Below are positions 9,992 to 18,292 of a stretch of 64,000 nucleotides of DNA, piece by piece. Position 1 is the stretch's first letter. Every line of letters starts with the position of its first letter. Position numbers and translations under genes: made by a program. The notes beneath the pieces are model-generated. The model saw only the letters and a program-made list of their open reading frames with translations. It searched no databases and was not told where the DNA came from. The DNA lies in assembly GCF_001682855.1 (NCBI RefSeq), contig NZ_MAQW01000001.1, forward strand, positions 775,084 through 839,083, given 5' to 3'. Source of the DNA: Bacillus sp. FJAT-27264. Its GTDB lineage: Bacteria > Bacillota > Bacilli > Paenibacillales > Paenibacillaceae.

Positions 9992-10055
9992 TTTTCTGAA
10001 AAATAACCCTGTTTTCAAGACTCAGTGGTGGTGTTATTCCTACCTAAAGAGAAAG

Positions 10056-10421
10056 TTAATATGCACCCTCTAGCAAGGTGATGCTATTGCCATCCGGATC
10101 GCGGAAATTCATTTCCTTGCCACCGTATTCCATGACAACCGGAGGCTCACAATTTAGTCCTCTGGCCTTCAGTTCGGCGTAAGTTTTGTCAAGATTGCTA
10201 CAGGAAAACACGAGATTAACCAGTCCTGTAGTTAACTTGTCCCATTTGTTCTCATCCCAGACGATAATACCTGGCTGGCTGCTGTCAAAAGCGATCTTGG
10301 CCCCGTCGAAATTGCCATATCCCTCGAAGGGTACTGGAATACCCAGTACATCGCGGTAAAATGCCGTCAATGCGGCGGTGTCTTTCGTGTAGATATTAAT
10401 ACTTTCGAATGCTGAAATCAT
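10056..10421 (-). CDS. VOC-family (glyoxalase/bleomycin-resistance fold) protein
   Basis: About 121 residues with the paired beta-alpha-beta-beta-beta modules of the vicinal oxygen chelate family (TAFYRDVLGIPVPFEGYG in the first module, MNFRDPDGNSITLLEGAY at the end). The final Glu in LLEGAY is at the usual metal-ligand position. The ATG of MISAFESINIY has AGGGGA seven bases before it; longer in-frame starts reach into the AraC gene. The true substrate is unknown. It lies about 100 bases downstream of the AraC regulator on the same strand. Confidence 0.88.
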   Translation of the reverse strand: MISAFESINIYTKDTAALTAFYRDVLGIPVPFEGYGNFDGAKIAFDSSQPGIIVWDENKWDKLTTGLVNLVFSCSNLDKTYAELKARGLNCEPPVVMEYGGKEMNFRDPDGNSITLLEGAY

Positions 10422-10522
10422 AAGAGATTCCCCTTTCATATGTGTTGATGCTGTGGACTTCTTTTGTACTCTCATCACTACTGTAGACAATTCTTCCAGC
10501 AAAGTATTGCAAAAAAACGACA

Positions 10523-11356
10523 TTACCGCCCGGCAGCAGCCAGTGCCTCAAAGGGCGTTCTTCCGGCATATTTTTTAAAACTGTTATTGAAATGAGATTG
10601 ATCGCTGAAGCGGTACGCATACACAAGATCCTGCATATTGAGTTTTTCACGAGTCAGATGATACAGTTCCTGCCATGTATTCTGAAAGCGGACCAGATCC
10701 GCGGTTTTCTTGGGAGTAATCCCTATATATTCACGGAATAACCTTTCCAGTTGGCGCTGGCTGAGTCCTGAACCTCTCTGCAGCTCCTCAGCAGTAACGA
10801 CACCTCTTGATTGAAGAATTGTGTTCACGGCATTCATCACATTGTCATTCGTTCTACAGCGTTCCTCCAACCTACGTAGCAAATAAGCTTCGGCAGCTGC
10901 AATCCTGCTTGCCATTGTGCTTGTATGGGTCAACAATTCCCCCAGCTCGCGTCTAAAGGTGCCAAAATAAGCCTCGACATCAACATGGGCGTTTAGAACA
11001 TCTCGTAGATGATCGTCGGCGAAAAAATGCACACCCCAAAAGTAAAACCGGATCGCAAACCTTGAACCACCTGCTGTCACCCGATCTGCCGGTACTGCGA
11101 AAGGCGCATCATTGATGCCATGAAAAAGCGTGCTGCTTCGGCCCGTATCTTCATCCAAATCCAAAATGATGTCCATACATGTATCAGGAACGATGATTTC
11201 AGCGTCGGCAGACGGTGCTGGAGTCCATGACACTGACATATCGTCCGAGCCCCAGAAGCAACGTATGTATGGTGACAGAAGTTTGGAAGGCGGAATTTCA
11301 TTGCTCATTGCCGGCGTTGCCGTGATCGGATGATAGTGCTGTGCGAGGTTGTACAT
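10523..11356 (-). CDS. AraC-family transcriptional regulator
   Basis: About 277 residues. The N-terminal sensing domain resembles the DUF6597-type domain of this family (SKLLSPYIRCFWGSDD, then VPDTCMDIILDLDE). The C-terminal AraC DNA-binding domain has two helix-turn-helix units (VTAEELQRGSGLSQRQLERL and a second around FSDQSHFNNSFKKYAGRTP). The ATG of MYNLAQHY has AGGAA five bases upstream; an upstream in-frame start at 11437 would add 27 unconserved-looking residues. It is probably co-transcribed with, and may regulate, the VOC gene. Confidence 0.9.
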   Translation of the reverse strand: MYNLAQHYHPITATPAMSNEIPPSKLLSPYIRCFWGSDDMSVSWTPAPSADAEIIVPDTCMDIILDLDEDTGRSSTLFHGINDAPFAVPADRVTAGGSRFAIRFYFWGVHFFADDHLRDVLNAHVDVEAYFGTFRRELGELLTHTSTMASRIAAAEAYLLRRLEERCRTNDNVMNAVNTILQSRGVVTAEELQRGSGLSQRQLERLFREYIGITPKKTADLVRFQNTWQELYHLTREKLNMQDLVYAYRFSDQSHFNNSFKKYAGRTPFEALAAAGR

Positions 11357-11562
11357 AGGCGTTCCTTTCCGGTCTGATGGCCGAGTAGTAGTCTTTGCAG
11401 GGGATGTAGCAGGATAATCTAACCTGATCATACACAACCCGCTTGTCCGGCGCCAGCGTACAACCGCAAATACATGAGGAAATCAGGCCAATTTGTTTGT
11501 AGCTATGCGGCTAAATGTTGTACAATAAAGGCTAAATGAATTTTTGAAGGATGGATAAAGAA

Positions 11563-12426
11563 ATGTATATAGCAAGTGATTGGAAAGACTATGAAGTCAT
11601 TGATACGGGTGGCGGTGAAAAGCTGGAACGCTGGGGCGATATCATACTGCGCCGTCCGGACCCACAGATCATCTGGCCGCTTAACAACGAGACATATCAG
11701 TGGCGCGATTTGCACGGACATTACCACCGCAGCTCCGCAGGCGGCGGACAATGGGAAATGAAGAAGAGCATCCCTGACAACTGGCGGATCAGCTACGGGG
11801 ATCTGAAGTTCAACCTGCGCCCTACCAATTTCAAACATACAGGGTTATTCCCGGAGCAGGCTGCTAACTGGAATTGGATGATGGACAAGATTTCATCGGC
11901 TAATCGGCCGATCCAGGTGTTGAACCTGTTCGCCTACACCGGTGGAGCTACTGTAGCTTCTGCCAGCGCAGGCGCTTCCGTCGTGCATGTTGATGCAGCC
12001 AAAGGCATGGTCCAGTGGGCCAAGGAAAATGTGCAGTTGTCGGGCCTGGGCGAGCGTCCGGTTCGCTTCATTACCGATGACGTATTCAAATTCGTACAGC
12101 GTGAACAACGCCGTGGCAGCAAATACGATGCCATCATCATGGACCCGCCATCCTATGGAAGAGGACCCGGCGGTGAAATGTGGAAGCTGGAATCGAGCCT
12201 GTATCCGTTCCTGGAGAGCTGCATGCAGATTCTGAGCGACAATCCGCTGTTCATGCTCATTAATTCCTACACTACAGGTATCTCGCCGACCGTGCTGAGC
12301 AACATGCTCTCCATGACGATGGGACAACGCTACGGCGGGAAAATCACCTCCGGTGAAATCGGCTTGCCGATTACCTCTTCCGGCTTGAACCTGCCTTGCG
12401 GCATCTTGGGCCGCTGGGAGTCCTAA
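11563..12426 (+). CDS. Class I SAM-dependent methyltransferase (RlmI/RlmK-like, COG1092 type)
   Basis: About 287 residues with a Rossmann methyltransferase core. Motif I is LNLFAYTGGATVA, the acidic end of the second strand lies in VVHVDAAKGMVQWAK, and the catalytic DPPSYGRG motif is the form seen in rRNA cytosine and guanine methyltransferases of this group. The likely substrate is 23S rRNA but it cannot be named. Two starts are possible, the ATG at 11551 and the ATG of MYIASDW at 11563; GAAGG at about 11546 favours the second. The next gene, a pseudouridine synthase, starts four bases after the stop, which fits a joint role in RNA modification. Confidence 0.88.
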   Translation: MYIASDWKDYEVIDTGGGEKLERWGDIILRRPDPQIIWPLNNETYQWRDLHGHYHRSSAGGGQWEMKKSIPDNWRISYGDLKFNLRPTNFKHTGLFPEQAANWNWMMDKISSANRPIQVLNLFAYTGGATVASASAGASVVHVDAAKGMVQWAKENVQLSGLGERPVRFITDDVFKFVQREQRRGSKYDAIIMDPPSYGRGPGGEMWKLESSLYPFLESCMQILSDNPLFMLINSYTTGISPTVLSNMLSMTMGQRYGGKITSGEIGLPITSSGLNLPCGILGRWES

Positions 12427-12429
12427 GCC

Positions 12430-13176
12430 GTGGCCCCGCATATACAAGGCGGACAGGATGACGCTAACAGCGTCTCCTCTGCTTTTGAGATCCTGTATGA
12501 AGATAACCATCTACTGGGCATCGTGAAGCCGGTGAACGTCCCTGTACAGGAAGACGCTACTGGGGATAACGATGTGCTTACCTTGCTTAAAGAAGATGTC
12601 AAGAAGCGGTTCAACAAACCGGGCAACGTCTATATGGGGCTAGTCCACCGTCTGGACCGCCCTGTTGGCGGCGCGATGATCTTCGCCAAGACCTCCAAGG
12701 CCGCGTCCAGATTGTCGGACAGCGTTCGTACCCACAGCTTCCGCAAGGTGTACCTTACGGTGGTGCATGGGAAGCCTCCGGCTCTTAGCGGACGGCTCGT
12801 GGACACGCTGCTCAAGGATTCTTCGACCAACACCGTTGCCGTGGTCCGTAAAGGCACACCGGGGGGCAAAGAAGCCATCCTCGACTATACTGTGCTCGGT
12901 ACCGCAGAGGGCTATAGTCTGCTAAAGATCGATCTGCTCACTGGACGCTCGCATCAGATCCGCGTCCAGCTCAGCTCGATCGGCTGTCCGCTGTACGGCG
13001 ACCAGAAGTACGGCGCTTCCGTGAACAAACCAGGGCAGCAGATTGCGCTCTGGTCGTCAGTGGTTGCCTTCCCGCATCCGGTCACAAAGGATGAAATCGA
13101 ACTAATCTCCTTGCCACCACAGAGCTTCCCTTGGAACCTGTGGACAAAGGAATTGCAAAAACAGGCCGTCCGATAA
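12430..13176 (+). CDS. RluA-family RNA pseudouridine synthase
   Basis: About 248 residues. The catalytic Asp is in GLVHRLDRPVGGAMIFAK, the family motif. The later LLTGRSHQIRVQLSSIGCP and YGDQKYG blocks are also typical of RluA enzymes. There is no N-terminal S4 domain, so it resembles the short RluA forms. It starts at GTG, nine bases after GGGAG inside the end of the methyltransferase gene, and the two are surely co-transcribed. The target uridine is unknown. A terminator overlaps its stop codon. Confidence 0.92.
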   Translation: MAPHIQGGQDDANSVSSAFEILYEDNHLLGIVKPVNVPVQEDATGDNDVLTLLKEDVKKRFNKPGNVYMGLVHRLDRPVGGAMIFAKTSKAASRLSDSVRTHSFRKVYLTVVHGKPPALSGRLVDTLLKDSSTNTVAVVRKGTPGGKEAILDYTVLGTAEGYSLLKIDLLTGRSHQIRVQLSSIGCPLYGDQKYGASVNKPGQQIALWSSVVAFPHPVTKDEIELISLPPQSFPWNLWTKELQKQAVR

Positions 13177-13194
13177 GGATGGCCTGTTTTTTTG
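13160..13194 (+). terminator. Intrinsic terminator overlapping the pseudouridine synthase stop
   Basis: ACAGGCCGTCC pairs with GGATGGCCTGT around a 5-base loop and is followed by seven Ts. The TAA stop lies in the loop. Confidence 0.9.
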
Positions 13195-13279
13195 TAAGCT
13201 AATGCTCGGCGAAGATAAGTGTTTAGTACTCTGCTAATTCTGTGCCGCTGGTAATGCTGGTGCCGATGCTACTTCTGCT

Positions 13280-14077
13280 CATACCACTGCTGCTTCTGCT
13301 CATACCACTGCTGCTTCTGCTCATACCACTGCTACTTCTGCTCATACCACTGCTGCTTCTGCTCATACCACTGCTGCTTCTGCTCATACCACTGCTGCTT
13401 CTGCTCATACCACTGCTGCTTCTGCTCATACCACTGCTGCTTCTGCTCATACCACTGCTGCTTCTGCTCATACCACTGCTGCTTCTGCTCATACCACTGC
13501 TGCTTCTGCTCATACCACTGCTGCTTCTGCTCATACCACTGCTGCTTCTGCTCATACCACTGCTGCTTCTGCTCATACCACTGCTGCTTCTGCTCATACC
13601 ACTGCTGCTTCTGCTCATACCACTGCTGCTTCTGCTCATACCACTGCTGCTTCTGCTCATACCACTGCTGCTTCTGCTCATACCACTGCTGCTTCTGCTC
13701 ATACCACTGCTGCTTCTGCTCATACCACTGCTGCTTCTGCTCATACCACTGCTGCTTCTGCTCATACCACTGCTGCTTCTGCTCATACCACTGCTGCTTC
13801 TGCTCATACCACTGCTGCTTCTGCTCATACCACTGCTGCTTCTGCTCATACCACTGCTGCTTCTGCTCATACCACTGCTGCTTCTGCTCATACCACTGCT
13901 GCTTCTGCTCATACCACTGCTGCTTCTGCTCATACCACTGCTGCTTCTGCTCATACCACTGCTGCTTCTGCTCATACCACTGCTGCTTCTGCTCATACCA
14001 CTGCTGCTTCTGCTCATACCACTGCTGCTTCTGCTCATACCACTGCTGCTTCTGCTCATACCACTGCTGCTTCTGCT
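13280..14077. repeat. 21-bp minisatellite, 38 tandem copies
   Basis: The unit starts CATACCACTG and ends CTTCTGCT and is 21 bp long. Copies start at 13280, 13301 and so on to 14057, nearly all identical; the copy at 13322 has one G-to-A change. Degenerate partial units flank both ends (13250-13279 and 14078-14125). Because 21 is divisible by three and the unit lacks stops in several frames, long reading frames run through on both strands (for example a MSRSSSG heptad, a QKQQWYE heptad and a PLLLLLI heptad). None has a ribosome site at its start, so I treat the tract as non-coding. Near-identity of units suggests recent expansion by slippage or unequal exchange. Confidence 0.95.
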
Positions 14078-14149
14078 CATACCCCTGCTTCTGCTGGCGC
14101 CCATTGCTGCTTCTGCTATGTACCACTGCTACTGATGGCACGCTGGTAC

Positions 14150-14343
14150 CACTATTAACGCTGCTACTACTTCTAAAACCCAGCTATCGAGGTTCCAGTG
14201 AGACTATATCGATCCTGCAGTGAGAATAGAGTAAGGTTAAAGTGATCTGATAGTAATCTTATTGAGCGCTCACATTAATTGCACAGCCTGTAAAGGCCTG
14301 CAACTCTCACAAAACTTAGTGCCATAAGCCAAAGGAAAAACAT
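14150..14343. other. Intergenic stretch without a gene
   Basis: No ribosome site, long frame or clear RNA structure is seen between the minisatellite and palindrome array 2. Confidence 0.5.
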
Positions 14344-14528
14344 TAACAGGATTTTCTCCTGTTAATTCATGCCAATCGATGCCCACAGCAAAAATAACAG
14401 GATTTTCTCCTGTTATTAGCCTCACTTGACATAAAAAGTCTGTCCATCAGCCATATTAACGGGAGTTTTTCCTGTTATTTTCTAAAATAACTATATTATC
14501 GCTTCATTAACAGGAGTTTTTCCCGTTA
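14344..14528. repeat. Phased palindrome array 2 (four units)
   Basis: Four 21-bp palindromes start at 14344, 14395, 14457 and 14508, so the spacings are 51, 62 and 51 bp. Arms are TAACAGGA or TAACGGGA on the left and TCCTGTTA or TCCCGTTA on the right. The first two are perfect 8-bp inverted repeats; the other two have one C-A or G-T difference. Spacers are 30, 41 and 30 bp and show no obvious sequence similarity to each other or to the other arrays. There is no gene here; the array lies between the minisatellite and marR. Confidence 0.88.
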
Positions 14529-14732
14529 ATGATCTTTGATTTACTTCATTGGTCTTCATTGGTCTTGATTCACTTCATTGATCTCCATCCACAAACAACC
14601 GCCAGCAGAAAAGTCTGATAATCATTGCAATTCATCATTCCAAGTAAAGTAAGTTCTTACGAACTGTTGAAGTGCTCGTTACTTTGATATCCTTCGATAG
14701 TTGCATGGATCTCTCAGCCATGAATTCCTTAA

Positions 14733-14780
14733 GTTCATGAAACCCTCAGTTCATGAAACCCTCAGTTCATGCATCCCTCA
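14733..14780. repeat. 16-bp tandem repeat, three copies
   Basis: GTTCATGAAACCCTCA occurs twice in tandem and a third copy differs at two bases (CATCC for AAACC). It lies downstream of the marR stop in a gene-free stretch. Confidence 0.85.
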
Positions 14781-14883
14781 GCTACTCTGCTTTACTATTT
14801 CGGAGATGCTCCTTTGATCATTGTCGAATAACATGTTCACTTAATGCGATACAATGAACTCGCCAAACTATGAAGTTGTAATG

Positions 14884-15327
14884 TTACGGAGTAGAACCCT
14901 CCGGCGTCGGGGCGGGGGTTGGAGCAACAACCATTTTGCCCATCAGATACAGGAGCAGCTGCTGGTTATGCGATGAAATCGGGTCCAGGGCCTCGGCAAA
15001 AAAATCGCTGCGGACCTTCAGCCCCCGTGCGGACTCGCGCTTACCTGTCTCTGTAATGCTGACCCAGACAATGCGGCGGTCCCCTCCATCACGTTCTCTT
15101 GCGATAAGGTCATGCTTCTCCATCCGGTCCAGCAGCATGGTCACCGCCGCCGGGCTGGTTGCCAGATGCGGAGCCAGATCAGAAGGCTTGATCGCATCAC
15201 GTTCCTGAAGCAGTTCTAGTACAGTTAGTTGGGCATCGGTAAGCGTCGGAGCGAGCTTGCTGTCCATATGAAGCTTATAGTCTTTCAGAATCTTATGCCA
15301 TATCTTACTGAATTCAGTGGCGTGCAC
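14884..15327 (-). CDS. MarR-family transcriptional regulator
   Basis: About 147 residues with the MarR winged helix: the recognition helix lies in LAPHLATSPAAVTMLLDRMEKHDLI and the wing in RERDGGDRRIVWVSITETGK, whose DxRxxxVxLT pattern is the family hallmark. It starts at GTG, six bases after AAGGA. No co-directional partner lies downstream; upstream is the repeat tract and then parC. The ligand and targets are unknown. Confidence 0.9.
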   Translation of the reverse strand: MHATEFSKIWHKILKDYKLHMDSKLAPTLTDAQLTVLELLQERDAIKPSDLAPHLATSPAAVTMLLDRMEKHDLIARERDGGDRRIVWVSITETGKRESARGLKVRSDFFAEALDPISSHNQQLLLYLMGKMVVAPTPAPTPEGSTP

Positions 15328-15540
15328 ACGTATTCCTTCCTTTCCTTGCGTTACTGTCGTTCTGGTATTTCCCTACCGGTTTATATTACATTTTCGAGAA
15401 AGAGATTCCATTTCCTGCTAACTCGGAAAATAAATAATCCCAGTAGCCGCAACTTCCACCCTCTTTCTAAGAAAAATGGTGCCCAACCGCTTTCTCGAGG
15501 AAAGCTGGCGGACACCAAAGTCAAAGCATATTTAAGTCAT

Positions 15541-15756
15541 AGCATCTTCAAATCAACATCTTCAAATCAACATCTTCAAATCAGCATCTTCAAATCAACA
15601 TCTTCAAATCAACATCTTCAAATCAACATCTTCAAATCAACATCTTCAAATCAGCATCTTCAAATCAGCATCTTCAATCAACATCCTCAAAGCAACATAT
15701 TCAATGCAACATCTTCAAATCAACGCCTTCAAATCTGTACACCTTCAAATCAGCGT
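15541..15756. repeat. 14-bp tandem repeat, about 15 copies decaying to one side
   Basis: The unit AACATCTTCAAATC (with an A/G variant at base 2) runs through nine near-perfect copies from 15541 to 15666. It then decays over about six degenerate copies to about 15756. It lies between the marR start and the parC stop, 65 bases from the latter. A reading frame spans it, but the 14-bp unit shifts frame and there is no credible ribosome site, so I do not call a gene. Confidence 0.88.
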
Positions 15757-15822
15757 ATCTTCCTTTATGTTCACCTCGGGAGAGGCTTATTTCCACCTGC
15801 ATCCCTGAGGTAAGTAGATCTA

Positions 15823-18264
15823 TTATTGAATGGCAGGGAATAAGGTGATGATCTCATCCTTTTTCTCTACAGGCACAATCTGCTTGCCGGTCGATTTCCG
15901 TTCACCCAGCGGCGCTGATTCCGAGGAGAAGACATGTGACAATCCATCACGTGTAATAGCAAGCAGCCCCACTGGTTCCTTGCAGTAAAAAGCGCCTACC
16001 AAGCGGCTGCCATTCGGACGGACTCGCTTGCCTTCCTTGAATTCAAACGTCGGCATGCCTTTGCCGCCACGGCTTTGCGACGGATAATCCAGCAGCAAGG
16101 AACGCTTGGCATACCCCAGGTCGGAGATTGCCAGAATCTCGCCTTCATCTTCGCTAACCCAGAAGCAGGACACTACTTCATCGCCTTCGCGCAGTTGAAT
16201 TCCCCGCACACCAGAAGCGACTCGGCCCATTGGATTCACTTCATTCTCGCGGAATCTAATGCTCATGCCCTCACGGGTGATCAGTACCAGTTCCTTGTCA
16301 CCCCGGCTAGGAGCCACTGTAATGATTTCATCGCCTGCACCTACCTTGCATGCTGCTACCGCGCCGGAACGGCTTGTAGAGTACTCCTTGAGCTCCGTAC
16401 GCTTCACCTGGCCCTTACGGGTGACGAAGACGAGACTGGCCTCTGGATCATCCAGATTATTCACAGGCAACACACTGACGATGCCGTCACCCTTGGCGAG
16501 CCCGATCACATTGACAATAGCCGTCCCCGGTTCCTTCCACTTGAAGTCCGGAATCTGATGCACCGGCAAGAGGAAGTATTGACCTTTACGGGTGAAGATG
16601 AGCAGGTTGTCCCTCGTGTTCAAATCCAGCAGCTTAACGATGTGATCGCCTTCCTTGACGCCAGAGGTCTGGCGTTCCCCGCCAGAACGGGTGAAGGACA
16701 ATAGGCTGGTCCGCTTGATATAACCGTCAGCCGAAAGGGCTACCAACACATCCTCCGCGTTGACCAGAACCTCAAGGCTGACCTTGATCTCCTCTACTTC
16801 TTCCTGAATGATAGAGCGGCGGTCGATGCCGTATTTTTCACGGATCTCCAGCAGCTCCTTGCGAATCACGGCGATCAGCTTCTTGTCGCTTTCCAGAATA
16901 CCGCGCAGTGTCGCAATCCGCGACTGCAGGTCGTCAAGCTCCTTCTGGAGCGATGTGATCTCCAGATTGGTCAGACGATACAATTGGAGCGTAAGAATCG
17001 AGTCCGCCTGACGTTCAGTAAAGCCGAACATCCAGACCAGGTTGTTCTGGGCATCTTGGCGGTTCTTCGATGCCTTGATAGCGGCGATAACCTCATCCAG
17101 GATGTTAAGCGCCTTAACCAGCCCCTCCAATACATGGGCGCGGTCCTCGGCCCGCTCCAGATCAAACTGGGTCCGGTGCGTAACTACCTCGCGTTGATGA
17201 CCGATATAAGCTTCTAAAATGCCTTTGAGTCCGAGCTGCTGTGGCGCTTTATCTACGATGGCTACCATATTAAAATTGTAGGTAACCTGCAAATCAGTTT
17301 TCTTAAGCAGATAAGCCAGAATTCCTTGAGCGTCCGCATCCTTCTTCAGCTCGACCACGATCCGCAGTCCTTCACGTCCACTTTCGTCGCGGACTTCGGC
17401 AATACCCTCCACCTTTTTCTCAAGGCGGATATTCTCCATATTCGTTACAAGCCGGGATTTCACCACCTGGAATGGAACCTCGGTGATCACAATCTGTTGC
17501 TTACCGCCACGCAGGTTCTCAATCTCGGTCTTGGAACGAAGGTAGATACGGCCTTTACCGGTCCGGTAAGCATCCATGATGCCTTCACCGCCCATAATGG
17601 TGCCGCCTGTAGGGAAATCCGGTCCCTTGATAAAAGTCATAACATCCTCTAGCGCGATATCCGGCTTCTGCATTACCGCAATGCACGCGTCAATGACTTC
17701 ACGCAGGTTATGCGGCGGAATTTCGGTTGCAAAGCCAGCGGAAATTCCGCTGGTTCCGTTCACTAGCAGATTGGGATAACGGGATGGAACAACAACTGGC
17801 TCTTTGGCTGTGTTGTCAAAGTTGTCCTTGAAGAGGACCGTACGCTTCTCAATGTCGCGCATCATCTCCATGGCAATCGGTGACAGACGGGCTTCGGTAT
17901 AACGCATTGCCGCTGCCGGATCATCGTCCATCGAACCCCAGTTGCCGTGACCGTCCACCAGTACATGCCCCATTTTCCAAGGCTGCGCCATGCGCACCAT
18001 GCCTTCGTAGATGGATGCGTCACCGTGTGGGTGATAATTCCCCATTACATCCCCTACAGTCTTTGCAGACTTACGATAGGGTTTGTCTGGCGTATTGCCT
18101 GAATCGTACATCGCGTACAAGATACGACGCTGCACCGGCTTCAGACCGTCCCGAACATCGGGAATTGCACGGTCTTGAATGATATATTTGGAATACCGGC
18201 CAAAGCGGTCACCGACGACCTCTTCCAGAATAGCCGGCAAAAATTGTTCTGATAAACTACTCAT
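15823..18264 (-). CDS. parC: DNA topoisomerase IV subunit A
   Basis: The DNA-cleaving subunit of topoisomerase IV, which decatenates daughter chromosomes together with ParE. In 813 residues it shows the GyrA/ParC winged-helix core, the catalytic Tyr in [13 protein letters not shown] (about 122) and a C-terminal set of beta-pinwheel blades. In the quinolone-determining segment the sequence reads [10 protein letters not shown], so Ala stands where most GyrA/ParC proteins have Ser; the acidic residue four positions later is kept. A GyrA-box-like QSRGGKG occurs late in the C-terminal domain, where ParC proteins often lack one. The start is the ATG seven bases after AAGGTG. It follows parE by about 28 bases. 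Assignment as ParC rather than GyrA rests on the adjacent parE order. Confidence 0.93.
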   Translation of the reverse strand: MSSLSEQFLPAILEEVVGDRFGRYSKYIIQDRAIPDVRDGLKPVQRRILYAMYDSGNTPDKPYRKSAKTVGDVMGNYHPHGDASIYEGMVRMAQPWKMGHVLVDGHGNWGSMDDDPAAAMRYTEARLSPIAMEMMRDIEKRTVLFKDNFDNTAKEPVVVPSRYPNLLVNGTSGISAGFATEIPPHNLREVIDACIAVMQKPDIALEDVMTFIKGPDFPTGGTIMGGEGIMDAYRTGKGRIYLRSKTEIENLRGGKQQIVITEVPFQVVKSRLVTNMENIRLEKKVEGIAEVRDESGREGLRIVVELKKDADAQGILAYLLKKTDLQVTYNFNMVAIVDKAPQQLGLKGILEAYIGHQREVVTHRTQFDLERAEDRAHVLEGLVKALNILDEVIAAIKASKNRQDAQNNLVWMFGFTERQADSILTLQLYRLTNLEITSLQKELDDLQSRIATLRGILESDKKLIAVIRKELLEIREKYGIDRRSIIQEEVEEIKVSLEVLVNAEDVLVALSADGYIKRTSLLSFTRSGGERQTSGVKEGDHIVKLLDLNTRDNLLIFTRKGQYFLLPVHQIPDFKWKEPGTAIVNVIGLAKGDGIVSVLPVNNLDDPEASLVFVTRKGQVKRTELKEYSTSRSGAVAACKVGAGDEIITVAPSRGDKELVLITREGMSIRFRENEVNPMGRVASGVRGIQLREGDEVVSCFWVSEDEGEILAISDLGYAKRSLLLDYPSQSRGGKGMPTFEFKEGKRVRPNGSRLVGAFYCKEPVGLLAITRDGLSHVFSSESAPLGERKSTGKQIVPVEKKDEIITLFPAIQ

Positions 18265-18292
18265 TGGCACTCACCTTCTATTCCTCAATCTA

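Noticed and set aside
13223..14141. Long open frames through the 21-bp minisatellite on both strands
   Set aside because: No ribosome site at any start, near-perfect nucleotide identity of units, and frames open only because the unit is a multiple of three without stops.
14344..14528. CRISPR array at the phased palindromes
   Set aside because: Units are degenerate 21-mers, spacer lengths alternate 30/41/30 with the same pattern at other loci, each array has only four units, and there are no cas genes.
15229..15813. Plus-strand reading frame across the 14-bp repeats
   Set aside because: It overlaps marR in antisense, has no ribosome site, and its sequence is just the frame-shifting repeat.
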